Assembly: GCF_013387465.1 (NCBI RefSeq) | Contig: NZ_VYGV01000027.1 | Location: 1 to 64,000, forward strand | Reading direction: 5' to 3' | DNA from: Hydrogenophaga aromaticivorans | Lineage (GTDB): Bacteria; Pseudomonadota; Gammaproteobacteria; Burkholderiales; Burkholderiaceae_C | Length of the DNA: 64,000 bases | Position numbers and translations under genes: made by a program | Shown here: positions 33,751-43,082 of the stretch, piece by piece | Layout: the number at the start of each line of letters is the position of its first letter | How positions within the stretch are numbered: position 1 is the stretch's first letter | Notes under the pieces: generated by a model | Told to the model about the DNA's origin: nothing | Databases searched by the model: none | What the model saw: only the letters and a program-made list of their open reading frames with translations

Positions 33751-34419
33751 ATGCGCATCCTGCTCGCCGAAGACGAAACCGAACTGGGCACCTGGCTGGT
33801 CAAGGCGCTTGCGCAGAACGACTTCCAGGTCGACTGGGTGAACGACGGCCGCCTGGTGCGGCGTTGCCTCAAGACCACCAGATACGACGCGTTGATCCTC
33901 GACCTGGGTCTGCCTGGCCTGGGCGGGCACGATGTGCTGGCCGACCTGCGCGAGGCCGACGAACGCCTGCCCGTGCTGATCCTCACCGCGCGCGACTCGC
34001 TCATGGAGCGCGTGACCTGCCTGCACGGCGGGGCCGACGACTTCCTCGCCAAACCCTTCGAGCTGAGCGAACTCGAAGCGCGCCTGATCGCGTTGATCCG
34101 CCGCTCGCGGGGCAGTGAACACCCGCGTTTTGCCTGCGGCCCGCTCGGCTACGACAGCGCCACCAAACAGTTCCGCCTGCAACACGAACCGCTGACGCTC
34201 ACGCCGCGCGAACACGCGGTGTTGCGCGCGCTGATCCAGCACAGTGGCGAAGCGCTGTCCAAGCGCGAACTGGTGGAGCGCGTGTTTTCCGACGAGCAGG
34301 ACGTGAACCCCGAAGCCATCGAGGTGCTGGTCCACCGCCTGCGCAAGCGGCTGGAAGCCTCGCCGGTGCGCATCACCACCTTGCGCGGCATGGGCTACCT
34401 GCTGGAATGCCCGCCATGA
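33751..34419 (+). CDS. tctD: OmpR-family response regulator of the tct locus
   Basis: A 222-residue response regulator: receiver domain (phospho-acceptor D51 in LILDLGLPG, lysine in AKPFELSEL) and a winged-helix DNA-binding domain (about 125-220). It overlaps the sensor kinase gene by 4 nt and lies directly upstream of a tctCBA operon, the arrangement of the tricarboxylate-inducible TctDE system, which is the basis of the name. The start at 33751 gives the normal MRILLAEDE beginning. Confidence 0.9.
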   Translation: MRILLAEDETELGTWLVKALAQNDFQVDWVNDGRLVRRCLKTTRYDALILDLGLPGLGGHDVLADLREADERLPVLILTARDSLMERVTCLHGGADDFLAKPFELSELEARLIALIRRSRGSEHPRFACGPLGYDSATKQFRLQHEPLTLTPREHAVLRALIQHSGEALSKRELVERVFSDEQDVNPEAIEVLVHRLRKRLEASPVRITTLRGMGYLLECPP

Positions 34420-35837
34420 AAATGCCGCGCTGGCTCGCCGGCAGCATCCGCCGCATGTTGCTCGTGGTGCTGGTGCCGGGCCTGCTGCTGGTGTTTTCGG
34501 CCGAACTCTGGCTCGCCTGGCGCACCGCCAGCGAAGCGGCCGACGCCGCCTACGACCGCTCCCTGCTCGGCGCAGTGAAGTCCATCGACTCCAGCATTTC
34601 CACCGCCAGCGGCGGCCTCAGTGTCGAGCTGCCTTACCGCATGCTGGAGTTCTTCGAGCTCACCGCCAATGGGCAGGTGTATTACCGCGTGGCCACCGAA
34701 GACGGGCTGGTCGAGATCGGCAGCTCCGACCTGCCGCCACCGCCAAAGCCCCTGCTTTCGAGCAAGCCGCAGTTCCACGAGGGCGTGTACTTTGGCGAGC
34801 CGGTGCGCGTGGGCAGCTACGCGCGCGAGCTGGCCACGCCGCTGGCCGGGCAGGCGGGGCCGCAGCGTGTGGTGATCCAGGTGGCCGAAACACTGGAAGC
34901 CCGCACCGGTTTCCAGCGCAGCCTGGTGCTGCAGTCGGTGGCGCGCGATTTCCTGCTGGTGGTCGTGGCCAGCACCCTGTTTGGTCTGGCCATCGCCTGG
35001 GCCATGCGCCCGCTGGCCCGCCTGCGCCAGGACGTCGAAGCCCGCGCCCCGCAAGACCTCACCCCGATGGACAGCGACGGCGTGCCCGCCGAGCTGCTGC
35101 CGCTGGTGGGCGCCCTCAACCACCACATCGAACGCAACCGCGAACAGACCGAAGCGCGCCGCCAGTTCGTGGACGACGCCTCGCACCAGCTGCGCACGCC
35201 GCTGACCACACTGGCCACGCAGGTGGCCTATGCCCAGCGCGAGGCCGACCCCGCCGCGCTGCGCGAGGTGATGGACAACATCCGCCAGCAGCTCGACGAA
35301 ACCATCCGCCAGACCAACCAGATGCTCTCGCTGGCCAAGGCCGACAGTGCCGCGCCCGAACCCGAAGCGCTGGACGCCGTGGTGCTGGCCGAAGACCTGG
35401 TGCGCCGCTGGTGGCCGCTGGCACGCGAGCAGGGGGTGGACCTGGGCCTGGCCGCGCCCATGGCCACGCTGCCCTTTCGCGGCGAGCCCGGCCTGCTGAA
35501 GGAAGCCCTGTCCAACCTGCTGCACAACGCCATCCGCCACGGCGGCGCAGGTTGCCACGTGACGCTGGCCGTGGCCGCCGATGGGCGCCATGTGCGCTTC
35601 AGCGTGGTCGACGACGGCCCGGGCCTGCCGCCCGAGGAATTGGCGCGCGCTGGCGAGCGCTTCTTCCGTGGCCGCCACGGCCAGTTGCCCGGCTCCGGCC
35701 TGGGGCTGGCGATTGCGCGCACCGTGGCCCAGCGCCACGGCGGCGGGATGCGTGTGAGCGCCGGGCCCGAGGGGCGCGGGCTGGCCGTCACGATGGAACT
35801 GGCCGGCACCGGCGCCCCCGCCACCTCATGCGGGTAA
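34416..35837 (+). CDS. tctE: Sensor histidine kinase of the tct locus
   Basis: A 473-residue inner-membrane kinase. Two helices (about 11-32 and 165-190) enclose a periplasmic TctE-type sensor domain, followed by a HAMP-like segment, the H box with H257 in DDASHQLRTPLTT, and N, G1 and G2 boxes (NLLHNAIRHG, VDDGPGLP, GSGLGLAI). ATG 34416 overlaps the tctD stop; an in-frame ATG at 34407 is possible. It should sense the tricarboxylate carried by the downstream transporter. Confidence 0.9.
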   Translation: MKMPRWLAGSIRRMLLVVLVPGLLLVFSAELWLAWRTASEAADAAYDRSLLGAVKSIDSSISTASGGLSVELPYRMLEFFELTANGQVYYRVATEDGLVEIGSSDLPPPPKPLLSSKPQFHEGVYFGEPVRVGSYARELATPLAGQAGPQRVVIQVAETLEARTGFQRSLVLQSVARDFLLVVVASTLFGLAIAWAMRPLARLRQDVEARAPQDLTPMDSDGVPAELLPLVGALNHHIERNREQTEARRQFVDDASHQLRTPLTTLATQVAYAQREADPAALREVMDNIRQQLDETIRQTNQMLSLAKADSAAPEPEALDAVVLAEDLVRRWWPLAREQGVDLGLAAPMATLPFRGEPGLLKEALSNLLHNAIRHGGAGCHVTLAVAADGRHVRFSVVDDGPGLPPEELARAGERFFRGRHGQLPGSGLGLAIARTVAQRHGGGMRVSAGPEGRGLAVTMELAGTGAPATSCG

Positions 35838-35840
35838 ACC

Positions 35841-35895
35841 CTGAAAAATTCGCCTCTGGCCTGAAAGCGGTCTGAAAGTGCGCTTTTTCTACAGT
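35841..35895 (+). promoter_or_regulatory. Candidate TctD binding sites and promoter of tctCBA
   Basis: CTGAAA occurs at 35841, 35861 and 35872. The last two start 11 bp apart, about one helical turn, as in OmpR-type direct-repeat sites. A weak -10-like TACAGT is at 35890 without a good -35 box, which fits an activator-dependent promoter. Confidence 0.4.
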
Positions 35896-35951
35896 GCCCT
35901 CATCGCAACAGATCCGTTGCGAGCGTTCCACCCCTTCGAGGAGACATTTTC

Positions 35952-36941
35952 ATGAGCATCACGTCCAAGTTCATCGCCGCCGCCGTCTCGGCCAGCGCCC
36001 TCAGCGCATTCGCCGCTGGCGCCCTGGAGAAAACCGAATGCATCGCCCCCGCCAAGCCGGGCGGCGGTTTTGACCTGACCTGCAAGCTGGTGCAGAGTGC
36101 GCTGCAGGAGGGCAAGTTCATCGCCGACCCGATGCGCGTGACCTACATGCCCGGCGGCATCGGCGCCGTGGCCTACAACACCGTGATCGCGCAGAAGCCC
36201 GACGCGGCCAACGCCATCGTCGCCTTCTCGGGCGGCTCGCTGCTGAACCTGGCCCAGGGCAAGTTCGGCCGCTACACCGAGAACGACGTGCGCTGGCTCG
36301 CCGCCATCGGCACCGACTACGGCGCCGTGGTCGTGGCCGAGAACTCGCCCTTCAAATCGCTCAAGGACGTGATGGCGGCCATGAAGGCCGACCCGACCAA
36401 GGTGGTGCTGGGTGCCGGCGGTACCGTGGGCAGCCAGGACTGGATGAAGGCCGCGCTGACCGCGCGCGCCGGTGGCGTGAACCCCAAGACCATGCGCTAC
36501 GTGGCCTTTGAAGGCGGTGGCGAGGCGCTGACCGCGCTGCAGGGCGGCCACATCCACGTGTTCACCGGCGACGCGGCCGAGGCCGGGCAGCAGATCAAGG
36601 CCGGCGCCAAGGTCCGCATCCTGGCGGTGATGAACGACAAGCGCCTCACGGGCGACATGGCCAACATCCCCACCGCCGCCGAACAGGGCTACGACGTGGA
36701 CTGGCCCATCGTGCGCGGCTTCTACGTCGGCCCCAAGGTCAGCGACGCCGACTACAAGGTCTGGGCCGACACCTTTGCCAAGCTGATGGCCACGCCCGCC
36801 TACGACAAGCTGCGCAACGAGCGCGGTCTGTTCCCCATGGCCATGACCGGCGCGCCGCTGGACGCCTATGTCAAGAAACAGGTGGCCGGCTACCGCAAGC
36901 TGGCCGAAGAGTTCGGCCTGAACGTCGTCGCCGCCAAGTGA
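35952..36941 (+). CDS. tctC: Tricarboxylate-binding receptor TctC
   Basis: A 329-residue periplasmic receptor that matches Salmonella TctC closely, for example TECIAPAKPGGGFDLTCKLV, VTYMPGGIGAVAYN, FSGGSLLNLAQGKFGRY and the PIVRGFYVGPKVSDADY stretch. It has a signal peptide of about 22 residues. Citrate or a related tricarboxylate is the likely ligand. GAGGAG precedes the ATG. It is first of tctC-tctB-tctA, downstream of tctDE. Confidence 0.95.
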   Translation: MSITSKFIAAAVSASALSAFAAGALEKTECIAPAKPGGGFDLTCKLVQSALQEGKFIADPMRVTYMPGGIGAVAYNTVIAQKPDAANAIVAFSGGSLLNLAQGKFGRYTENDVRWLAAIGTDYGAVVVAENSPFKSLKDVMAAMKADPTKVVLGAGGTVGSQDWMKAALTARAGGVNPKTMRYVAFEGGGEALTALQGGHIHVFTGDAAEAGQQIKAGAKVRILAVMNDKRLTGDMANIPTAAEQGYDVDWPIVRGFYVGPKVSDADYKVWADTFAKLMATPAYDKLRNERGLFPMAMTGAPLDAYVKKQVAGYRKLAEEFGLNVVAAK

Positions 36942-36946
36942 TCCCC

Positions 36947-36964
36947 GCGGGGCTTCGGCCCCGC
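36947..36964 (+). promoter_or_regulatory. UUCG-loop hairpin between tctC and tctB
   Basis: GCGGGGC - TTCG - GCCCCGC is a perfect 7-bp stem with a very stable tetraloop 5 nt after the tctC stop and no T-tract. Such hairpins often protect the 3' end of the upstream message, which would favour excess receptor over permease. Confidence 0.6.
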
Positions 36965-37020
36965 ATCGCGGCGCCACCCACTGCGGTCGCTCGCATCCTT
37001 TTCCCCACCGGAGTCTCCCC

Positions 37021-37467
37021 ATGAGTGACCGCCTGCTCGGCGCGGTGTGTGTTGTCGCGTCCGCCGCCATGGCCTGGGCCGCGCAAGACTACGCCGCCGC
37101 CATCTCCTACGAACCCGTCGGCCCGCGCGCGTTTCCGCTGCTGCTGGCCGTCGGCCTGGGCCTGTCTGGCCTGTGGCTGGTGCTGCGCCCAACGGCGGGG
37201 GCCGAGTCCTTTCGCGGCGTGCCCTGGAAGGCCACCGCACTGTGCGCGGGTGCCGTGCTGGTTTACGCGCTGTTGTTCCAGTGGCTGGGCTTTGCGCTGG
37301 CCACGGCGCTGATGGCGCTGCCGGTGGGCATGGCGTTCGGTGGCAGCTGGAAACAGTCGCTGGCTGGTGGCGCCGCGCTGGGCCTGGTGCTGTTCCTGCT
37401 GTTCGACAAGGTGCTGGACGTGGTGTTGCCCACCGGCCCGCTGTCTGCCGTTCTCGGAGGGAGCTGA
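37021..37467 (+). CDS. tctB: Tripartite tricarboxylate transporter small permease TctB
   Basis: A 148-residue membrane protein with four hydrophobic helices and the PRAFPLLLAVGLGLSGLWL region typical of TctB. ACCGGAG lies before the ATG. One base separates its stop from the tctA start, so the two permease subunits are tightly coupled. Confidence 0.92.
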   Translation: MSDRLLGAVCVVASAAMAWAAQDYAAAISYEPVGPRAFPLLLAVGLGLSGLWLVLRPTAGAESFRGVPWKATALCAGAVLVYALLFQWLGFALATALMALPVGMAFGGSWKQSLAGGAALGLVLFLLFDKVLDVVLPTGPLSAVLGGS

Positions 37468-37468
37468 C

Positions 37469-38980
37469 ATGGATACCTTGCAACACCTGATCCTGGGCTT
37501 TGGCGTCGCGCTGAGCCCGACCAACCTGCTGATTGCCGCGATGGGCTGCTTCATCGGCACCATCGTCGGCCTGCTGCCCGGTCTTGGCCCGATCAACGGC
37601 GTGGCCATCCTGATGCCGCTCGCCTTTGCCATGAAACTGCCGCCCGAGGCCTCGCTGATCCTGCTGGCCGCGGTCTACATCGGCTGCGAATACGGGGGGC
37701 GCATCTCGTCCATCCTGCTCAACGTGCCGGGCGACGCCGGCGCCATCATGACTGCGCTCGACGGCTACCCCATGGCGCGCAAAGGCCTGGGTGGCGTCGC
37801 GCTGTCGATCTCGGCCTGGAGCTCGTTCGTGGGCTCGCTGGTCGCCACCATCGGCATCGTGCTGATGGCGCCGCTGCTGGCGAGCTGGGCGCTCTCGTTC
37901 GGGCCGGCCGAGTACTTCGCTCTCATGTGCTTCGCCTTCGCCTGCATCGCCGGCCTGATGGGCGACGCGCCGGTCAAGGCCGGTCTGGCCGCCATCATCG
38001 GCCTGTCCATGTCCTGTGTGGGGCTGGATTCGAACTCGGGCGTCTACCGTTTCACCGGCGGCGACATCCACCTGTCCGACGGCATCCAGTTCGTGGTGGT
38101 CGTCATCGGCGTGTTCTCCATCAGCGAACTGCTGCTGATGCTGCAGCAACACCACAGCAACGCCGGCATGGTGACGCAGACCGGCCGCATGTTGTTCAAC
38201 TGGCTGGAACTCAAGGCCACCTGGTGGGGCACGCTGCGCTCCAGCGTGGTGGGCTTTGCGGTGGGCGTGCTGCCCGGCGCCGGCGCCACCATCGCCAGCG
38301 CCATGACCTACTCCATGGAAAAGAGTCTGACCGACACCGAAGGCACCTTCGGCAAGGGCGACATCCGCGGCGTCGCCGCGCCCGAAGCGGCCAACAACTC
38401 GGCCGCCACCGGCTCCTTCGTGCCCATGCTCACGCTGGGCGTGCCCGGCTCGGGCACCACGGCGGTGATGGTGGGCGCGCTCTCGCTCTACAACATCACG
38501 CCCGGCCCGGCGCTGTTCACCCAGCAGCCCGATCTGGTGTGGGGCCTGATCGCCTCGCTGTTCGTGGCCAACGTGATCCTGCTGGTGCTCAACATCCCGC
38601 TGGTGGGCGTGTTCACCAAGGTCCTGAGCGTGCCCAACTGGCTACTGGTGCCCGGCATCGTGGCCGTCAGCAGCGTGGGCGTGTACGCGGTGCACGCCAC
38701 CACGTTTGACCTCGTGCTCATGACCGGGCTGGGCTTTGCCGCCTACCTGCTGCGCAAGCAGGGCGTGCCGATGGCGCCGCTGATCCTGGGCTTTGTGCTC
38801 GGCGACATGATGGAACAGAACCTGCGCCGTGCGCTGTCCATCAGCAACGGCGACGCCAGCATCCTCGTGGGCAGCCCCATCACCATCGGCCTGTGGGTGG
38901 CAGCCGCGCTGATGCTGGTGGTGCCGATCGGGATGCGCCTGCTGGCGCACAGACAGCAGCCGGTGGCGGTCCGCGGTTGA
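37469..38980 (+). CDS. tctA: Tripartite tricarboxylate transporter large permease TctA
   Basis: A 503-residue permease with about twelve helices. Conserved TctA motifs are LLPGLGPINGVAILMPL, VPGDAGAIMTALDGYP, LPGAGATIASAMTY and the APEAANNSAATGSFVPMLTLGVPGS region. GGAGGGA precedes the ATG. It ends the tctCBA operon and converges with the NYN-domain gene after 34 nt. Confidence 0.95.
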   Translation: MDTLQHLILGFGVALSPTNLLIAAMGCFIGTIVGLLPGLGPINGVAILMPLAFAMKLPPEASLILLAAVYIGCEYGGRISSILLNVPGDAGAIMTALDGYPMARKGLGGVALSISAWSSFVGSLVATIGIVLMAPLLASWALSFGPAEYFALMCFAFACIAGLMGDAPVKAGLAAIIGLSMSCVGLDSNSGVYRFTGGDIHLSDGIQFVVVVIGVFSISELLLMLQQHHSNAGMVTQTGRMLFNWLELKATWWGTLRSSVVGFAVGVLPGAGATIASAMTYSMEKSLTDTEGTFGKGDIRGVAAPEAANNSAATGSFVPMLTLGVPGSGTTAVMVGALSLYNITPGPALFTQQPDLVWGLIASLFVANVILLVLNIPLVGVFTKVLSVPNWLLVPGIVAVSSVGVYAVHATTFDLVLMTGLGFAAYLLRKQGVPMAPLILGFVLGDMMEQNLRRALSISNGDASILVGSPITIGLWVAAALMLVVPIGMRLLAHRQQPVAVRG

Positions 38981-39014
38981 GGAAGCGCGCCCCACCGGGT
39001 GCAGGCGCCCGCCT

Positions 39015-39860
39015 TCAGGCAGACGCCGGAGACGACACCAGGCGAACCTCGTTGGGCTGCCGGCCGGGCCGGAGCTCGAAGTGCGCTGGAAACTTCTTGA
39101 ACAGCTTGGTCGACAGTGCGCTCTTGCCCAGCAAGCCACCATCACGCAGGGCCTTGGCCACATCGCCCAGCGGCTGCCAGGCACCGGCTTCGAGGGCCGG
39201 CACCGCGGCCAGGATGCGCGGCACCGTGAGGGCGTCGGCGGGCGCGGCCGGCTTCGCGGCCGTCTTGCGTGCGGACTCCTTCGGAGCGGGTGGGGCCGCG
39301 GGCACTTCCTTGCGGGCGACCGCCTTTTTGGCCGGCACTTTTTTCGCAGCGGCCTTGGCGGCCGGCGCAGCAGCGGGCGCCGAGCGGCGGGCCTTGGTGG
39401 GCGCGGCTGCCGGTGCGGGCGACGGTGTTGGACGTCGGGCCGACGCGGCATGGCCCACGTACAGCACGCGGTCGTAGGCCGGCACCGCCTCCGGCGCCAT
39501 CTTGCTCGCCTCGGAGACGCAGACCACCTGGATGCCCCGCTCCCGCAGCCGCACCACCAGCGGCACAAAGTCCGCATCGCCCGAGCCGATGACGATCATG
39601 GCCGGCGCCGGCTGCTGGCAGGCGAACGCCATGGCATCGGCGGCGAGCGCGATGTCGGTCGTGTTCTTGCTCAGCGACAGGTTCACGAACGGCCGGATCG
39701 CCCAGGTGCGCAGCGTCTCGGCCAGGCCTTTGAGGTTTTCGGCGCTGCCGTAGGCCCGCCGTACCGCGAGGCTGCCCTCGGCGGTTTCGAGGGCCTTGAA
39801 GGCTTCGTCCACCCAGCCGGGTGAAGACAGGTTGTCGGCATCGATCAGAAAAACCCGCAT
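39015..39860 (-). CDS. NYN-domain protein with C-terminal OST-HTH/LOTUS-like domain
   Basis: A 281-residue cytoplasmic protein in three parts. Residues 1-130 are a NYN (PIN-like nuclease) domain with acidic positions in FLIDADNLS, IALAADAMAF and GSGDADFVPLV. Residues about 140-205 are an Ala/Pro/Lys-rich linker of low complexity. Residues about 210-281 resemble an OST-HTH/LOTUS module, the partner domain of several NYN proteins. An RNA-degrading or RNA-binding role is likely from the family. The linker composition is unlike the rest of the chain. Confidence 0.88.
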   Translation of the reverse strand: MRVFLIDADNLSSPGWVDEAFKALETAEGSLAVRRAYGSAENLKGLAETLRTWAIRPFVNLSLSKNTTDIALAADAMAFACQQPAPAMIVIGSGDADFVPLVVRLRERGIQVVCVSEASKMAPEAVPAYDRVLYVGHAASARRPTPSPAPAAAPTKARRSAPAAAPAAKAAAKKVPAKKAVARKEVPAAPPAPKESARKTAAKPAAPADALTVPRILAAVPALEAGAWQPLGDVAKALRDGGLLGKSALSTKLFKKFPAHFELRPGRQPNEVRLVSSPASA

Positions 39861-39987
39861 GTGCTGCTACCTCCTTGTGGAACCTGCAATGTACACAGCC
39901 GCGCCCACATGTCCAGACGAACGCACACGGCCGCAAAGGGCCGAAAATGCCGGGGTGCTGTTTGAGCACTGTTCCCAGAGGCCCTCC

Positions 39988-40626
39988 ATGTACATCCCCG
40001 CCCCGTTCGAAGAAAGCCGCCCCGGTGAACTGCAACGCGTGCTGCGCGAACACCCGCTGGGCGCGCTCATCACGCACGGTCCGAACGGGCTGGACGCCAA
40101 CCACATTCCGTTCGAGCTGGATGCAGCCACCGGCCCGCACGGCACGCTGCGCGCCCACGTGGCGCGCGCCAACCCGGTGTGGCGCGAGGTCCCGGCGGAC
40201 GGCGCCGACGTGCTGGTGATCTTCCAGGCCAGCGAGGCCTACATCTCGCCCAACTGGTACCCCAGCAAGCCCGAACACCACCGCCACGTGCCGACCTGGA
40301 ACTACCAGGTGGTGCACGCCCACGGCCGCCTGCGCGTGGTGGACGACGAACGCTTCGTGCGCGGCCTGGTGGCGCGCCTCACGCGCGAACACGAGCAGCG
40401 CTCACAGCAAGCCCAGCCCTGGAAGATGGGCGACTCGGCGCCGGATTTCATCAACGGCCTGCTGCAGGCCATCGTCGGCATCGAGATCGAAGTCACCCGC
40501 CTGGTGGGCAAATCCAAGCTCGGCCAGAACCGCGAAGAGCGCGACCGGCTGGGCGCAGCGGCGGGGGTGGCGGGGTTGGGGAATCTGGAAGCGGCGGAGG
40601 CGATGCGTGGGGCCGGCGGGGCCTGA
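39988..40626 (+). CDS. FMN-binding PaiB-family negative regulator
   Basis: A 212-residue protein of the PaiB/Pai2 family (split-barrel FMN binding). Family landmarks are MYIPAPFEE at the start, FQASEAYISPNWYPSK and HVPTWNYQVVHAHG in the middle, and IEIEVTRLVGKSKLGQNR near the end. PaiB proteins have been described as transcription modulators, but an enzymatic role is open. It is divergent from the NYN gene across 127 nt. Confidence 0.93.
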   Translation: MYIPAPFEESRPGELQRVLREHPLGALITHGPNGLDANHIPFELDAATGPHGTLRAHVARANPVWREVPADGADVLVIFQASEAYISPNWYPSKPEHHRHVPTWNYQVVHAHGRLRVVDDERFVRGLVARLTREHEQRSQQAQPWKMGDSAPDFINGLLQAIVGIEIEVTRLVGKSKLGQNREERDRLGAAAGVAGLGNLEAAEAMRGAGGA

Positions 40627-40761
40627 GGTGTGCAGCAGGCGTGGGCCAGCTGCGGCCGTGGCAAGTCGCGAGTGGCGCCTTCGGACGGGAAGCCCCTGTT
40701 TGATGTCGGGGCCGGAAACGCGGGTTGCGGTCGTTGAGAGTTCCGTCTGATCTCAGTGGCC

Positions 40762-41634
40762 TCAAGCCAGTCCTTGTGCCAACGCCTCGAACACCACCCG
40801 AATCCGCCGCGAAGTGCGCAGTTCGCGGTGGGAGACCAGCCAGATCGGAAAGCGCACCGGTGGCAGGTCATCGAGCACGCGCACCATGCCCGGGGTGTCG
40901 CGGGCGATCTCGTCCATCATGGCGCCGATGCCCATGCCCTGGCGCACCAGCGCCCAGTGCGCCACCGAGTGGTCGGAATAGCTGCTGAAGTTGGCTTCGC
41001 TCAGGGGCAGGCCGTGCATGCGCAGGTAGGCCAGGAACTGGCCGGAGCGGTCGGAGCCGACGAAGGGCAGGTGGACCGCGTCTTCGGCGGTACGCGGGTG
41101 GCCGTGGATCTTCACCCAGTCTTCGGACGCGTAGAAGCTGGCCGTCGCCTCGCGGATCAGCCGGGCGATCAAGTCCGGCTGATCGGGCTTGACGTGGCGG
41201 ATCGCAATGTCCGCCTCGCGCCGCAGCAGGTCGCTCAGCGCATTCGACGAAATCACCTCGATGGCGATGCCCGGTTCCTGCTCGCGCAGTTGCCGCACCA
41301 GCGGGGGCAGCAGTTGGGCCGCCACCATGTCGGTGGCCGAGACCGAGACCACGCCGCCCACCGCCTGCGAGCGACCGGTCGCGGCCAGGCTCAGGGCCTG
41401 CGCGGCCGCGCCCATGGCTCGCGCGTGTTCCAGCAGGTCCAGCCCGGTGGGGGTGAGCGCCATCGCCTTGCCCACGCGTTCGAACAGGGTCACGCCCATG
41501 CGCTGTTCAATCGCGGCCACCTGGCGGCTCAGGGTGGGCTGGGTCAGGCCCAGCTTGCGCGCGGCGGCCGAGAGCGAGCCGGTTTCGGCGGTTTCCAGAA
41601 AGGCCCTGAGCTGGTTCCAGTCGATTTTGTCCAT
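40762..41634 (-). CDS. LysR-family transcriptional regulator
   Basis: A 290-residue LysR protein: winged helix (about 1-62, AAARKLGLTQPTLSRQVAAIE) and an effector-binding domain that keeps the family's VSVSATDMVAAQLLPPLV entry. ATG 41634 was chosen because MDKIDWNQLRAFL is a standard beginning. It is divergent from the methyltransferase gene and may regulate it. The effector is unknown. Confidence 0.93.
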   Translation of the reverse strand: MDKIDWNQLRAFLETAETGSLSAAARKLGLTQPTLSRQVAAIEQRMGVTLFERVGKAMALTPTGLDLLEHARAMGAAAQALSLAATGRSQAVGGVVSVSATDMVAAQLLPPLVRQLREQEPGIAIEVISSNALSDLLRREADIAIRHVKPDQPDLIARLIREATASFYASEDWVKIHGHPRTAEDAVHLPFVGSDRSGQFLAYLRMHGLPLSEANFSSYSDHSVAHWALVRQGMGIGAMMDEIARDTPGMVRVLDDLPPVRFPIWLVSHRELRTSRRIRVVFEALAQGLA

Positions 41635-41705
41635 GCGTGAATGTATATCTCCACTGCAAATTTCCGCGATTCCCTGCGGTGCCATGCATGGATAGCATCC
41701 ATCCC

Positions 41706-42404
41706 ATGCCGTTTTCCACCGCCACCCCGACCACCGACACCACCCGCCTGCCGCAGGCCGGCGATCCAGCCGCCCGCAAGGCCCGCTTCTGGGACCGCGT
41801 CGCCCGCAAGTACGCGGCCGACCCGATTGCCGACATGCCGGGTTACGAGGCCACGCTGCGGCGTGTGCAGGGCCTGCTGACCCTGGAGCAGGCGGTGCTG
41901 GAGATCGGTTGCGGCACCGGCAGCACCGCGCTGCGCCTGGCGCCGTTCACCGGGCGGCTGCTGGCCACGGACGTCTCGTCACACATGATTGCCATCGCCC
42001 GCGAGAAGCTGGCGGCGCAGCCGGTGCCGCAGCTGAGCTTTGCGGTGGCCGACGCCGACGCGCCGATGGCCCGTCCCGGCGAGTACGACTCGGTGCTGGC
42101 CTTCAACCTGCTGCATCTGGTGAGCGACCTGGACGGCGCACTGGGCGCGGTGGTGCAGGCCTTGCGGCCGGGCGGCCGGCTGATCTCCAAGACCGCCTGC
42201 ATCGCCGAGATGAATCCGCTGATTCCCTGGCTGGCGATTCCCCTGATGCGCGCCATCGGCAAGGCGCCCGACGTGCTGTGCTTCGACGCCGAAGCGCTTC
42301 AGGCCGCCATGGTCCGCCAGGGCCTGGTGATCGAGGCGGTCGAGCGCCACGGCACCAAGGGCAAGGACATCCGCGTCTTCATCGTGGCCCGCAAGCCGGG
42401 CTGA
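41706..42404 (+). CDS. Class I SAM-dependent methyltransferase
   Basis: A 232-residue Rossmann-fold methyltransferase. Motif I is LEIGCGTGSTALRL (near 60) and the post-I acidic position is in LATDVSS; a late RPGGRLISKT strand is present. Start choice among ATG 41688 and 41706 is uncertain because neither has a clear ribosome site. Neighbouring genes do not reveal the substrate, which could be a small molecule or a quinone. Confidence 0.85.
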   Translation: MPFSTATPTTDTTRLPQAGDPAARKARFWDRVARKYAADPIADMPGYEATLRRVQGLLTLEQAVLEIGCGTGSTALRLAPFTGRLLATDVSSHMIAIAREKLAAQPVPQLSFAVADADAPMARPGEYDSVLAFNLLHLVSDLDGALGAVVQALRPGGRLISKTACIAEMNPLIPWLAIPLMRAIGKAPDVLCFDAEALQAAMVRQGLVIEAVERHGTKGKDIRVFIVARKPG

Positions 42405-42504
42405 GTTTCCCCACCCCGCACACCGACCCAGGCGAGGCTTCCTTCGCCCTGCCGGCGTGCGTTCGTCCGCGTTTTTTCACACCGACCGACACAGGAGTTT
42501 TTTC

Positions 42505-43056
42505 ATGCCACGCATTCACCCGCTGCACGGCTTTGCCCGCCGCCCCGTCACCTGGCTGATGGTGCTCACCGCCCTGGCCCTGGGTGCCTGCGGCGGGGGC
42601 GGTGACGACGCGCCCGACGGCGGCTCCGGCGGCACCGCGCCTTCGGCGTCCATCGAGGCGCTCGAAGGTGACTGGGTGCAGAAGGGCTGCGTGAAGACCG
42701 GCGGTCAGTCGTTCAAGAAGATGCTGCGCGCCCGCGTCACCGGCGCGAACACGCTCGACTACCACGAAGGGGTGCTGACCTTCGGCGGCAACGAATGCGC
42801 CGGGGGCTCGCGCCTGGCCGGCCCCTCAAAGCTGGGGGCTGTGAGCTTCGACCGGTCCGAGTCGGGCGCGGGCCTGGCCGCGCACTGGGGCGTGTTCCGC
42901 ACCGTCACCGGCACCCGCTTCGGCGCCATCTGGACGCTGCGCTCGCCGGCCCTGCTGTGCCTGCTGGGCGACGACATCCCGACCAGCCAGCCCTCCCTGC
43001 GGGCGGTGTCGGCGAGCCTGGCCACAGTGCCCGCCGACAACTGCTTCGTCCGATGA
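42505..43056 (+). CDS. Putative lipoprotein of unknown function
   Basis: A 183-residue protein with a lipobox LALGAC; C29 would be lipidated, followed by a glycine-rich, aspartate-containing spacer (GGGGDDAPDGGSGG). The rest, from about residue 50, is a small globular domain with four further cysteines that could form disulphides. AGGAG lies before the ATG. I do not recognise the family. Confidence 0.75.
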   Translation: MPRIHPLHGFARRPVTWLMVLTALALGACGGGGDDAPDGGSGGTAPSASIEALEGDWVQKGCVKTGGQSFKKMLRARVTGANTLDYHEGVLTFGGNECAGGSRLAGPSKLGAVSFDRSESGAGLAAHWGVFRTVTGTRFGAIWTLRSPALLCLLGDDIPTSQPSLRAVSASLATVPADNCFVR

Positions 43057-43082
43057 CCCCCACGAACCCCATGGAGCCGTTC

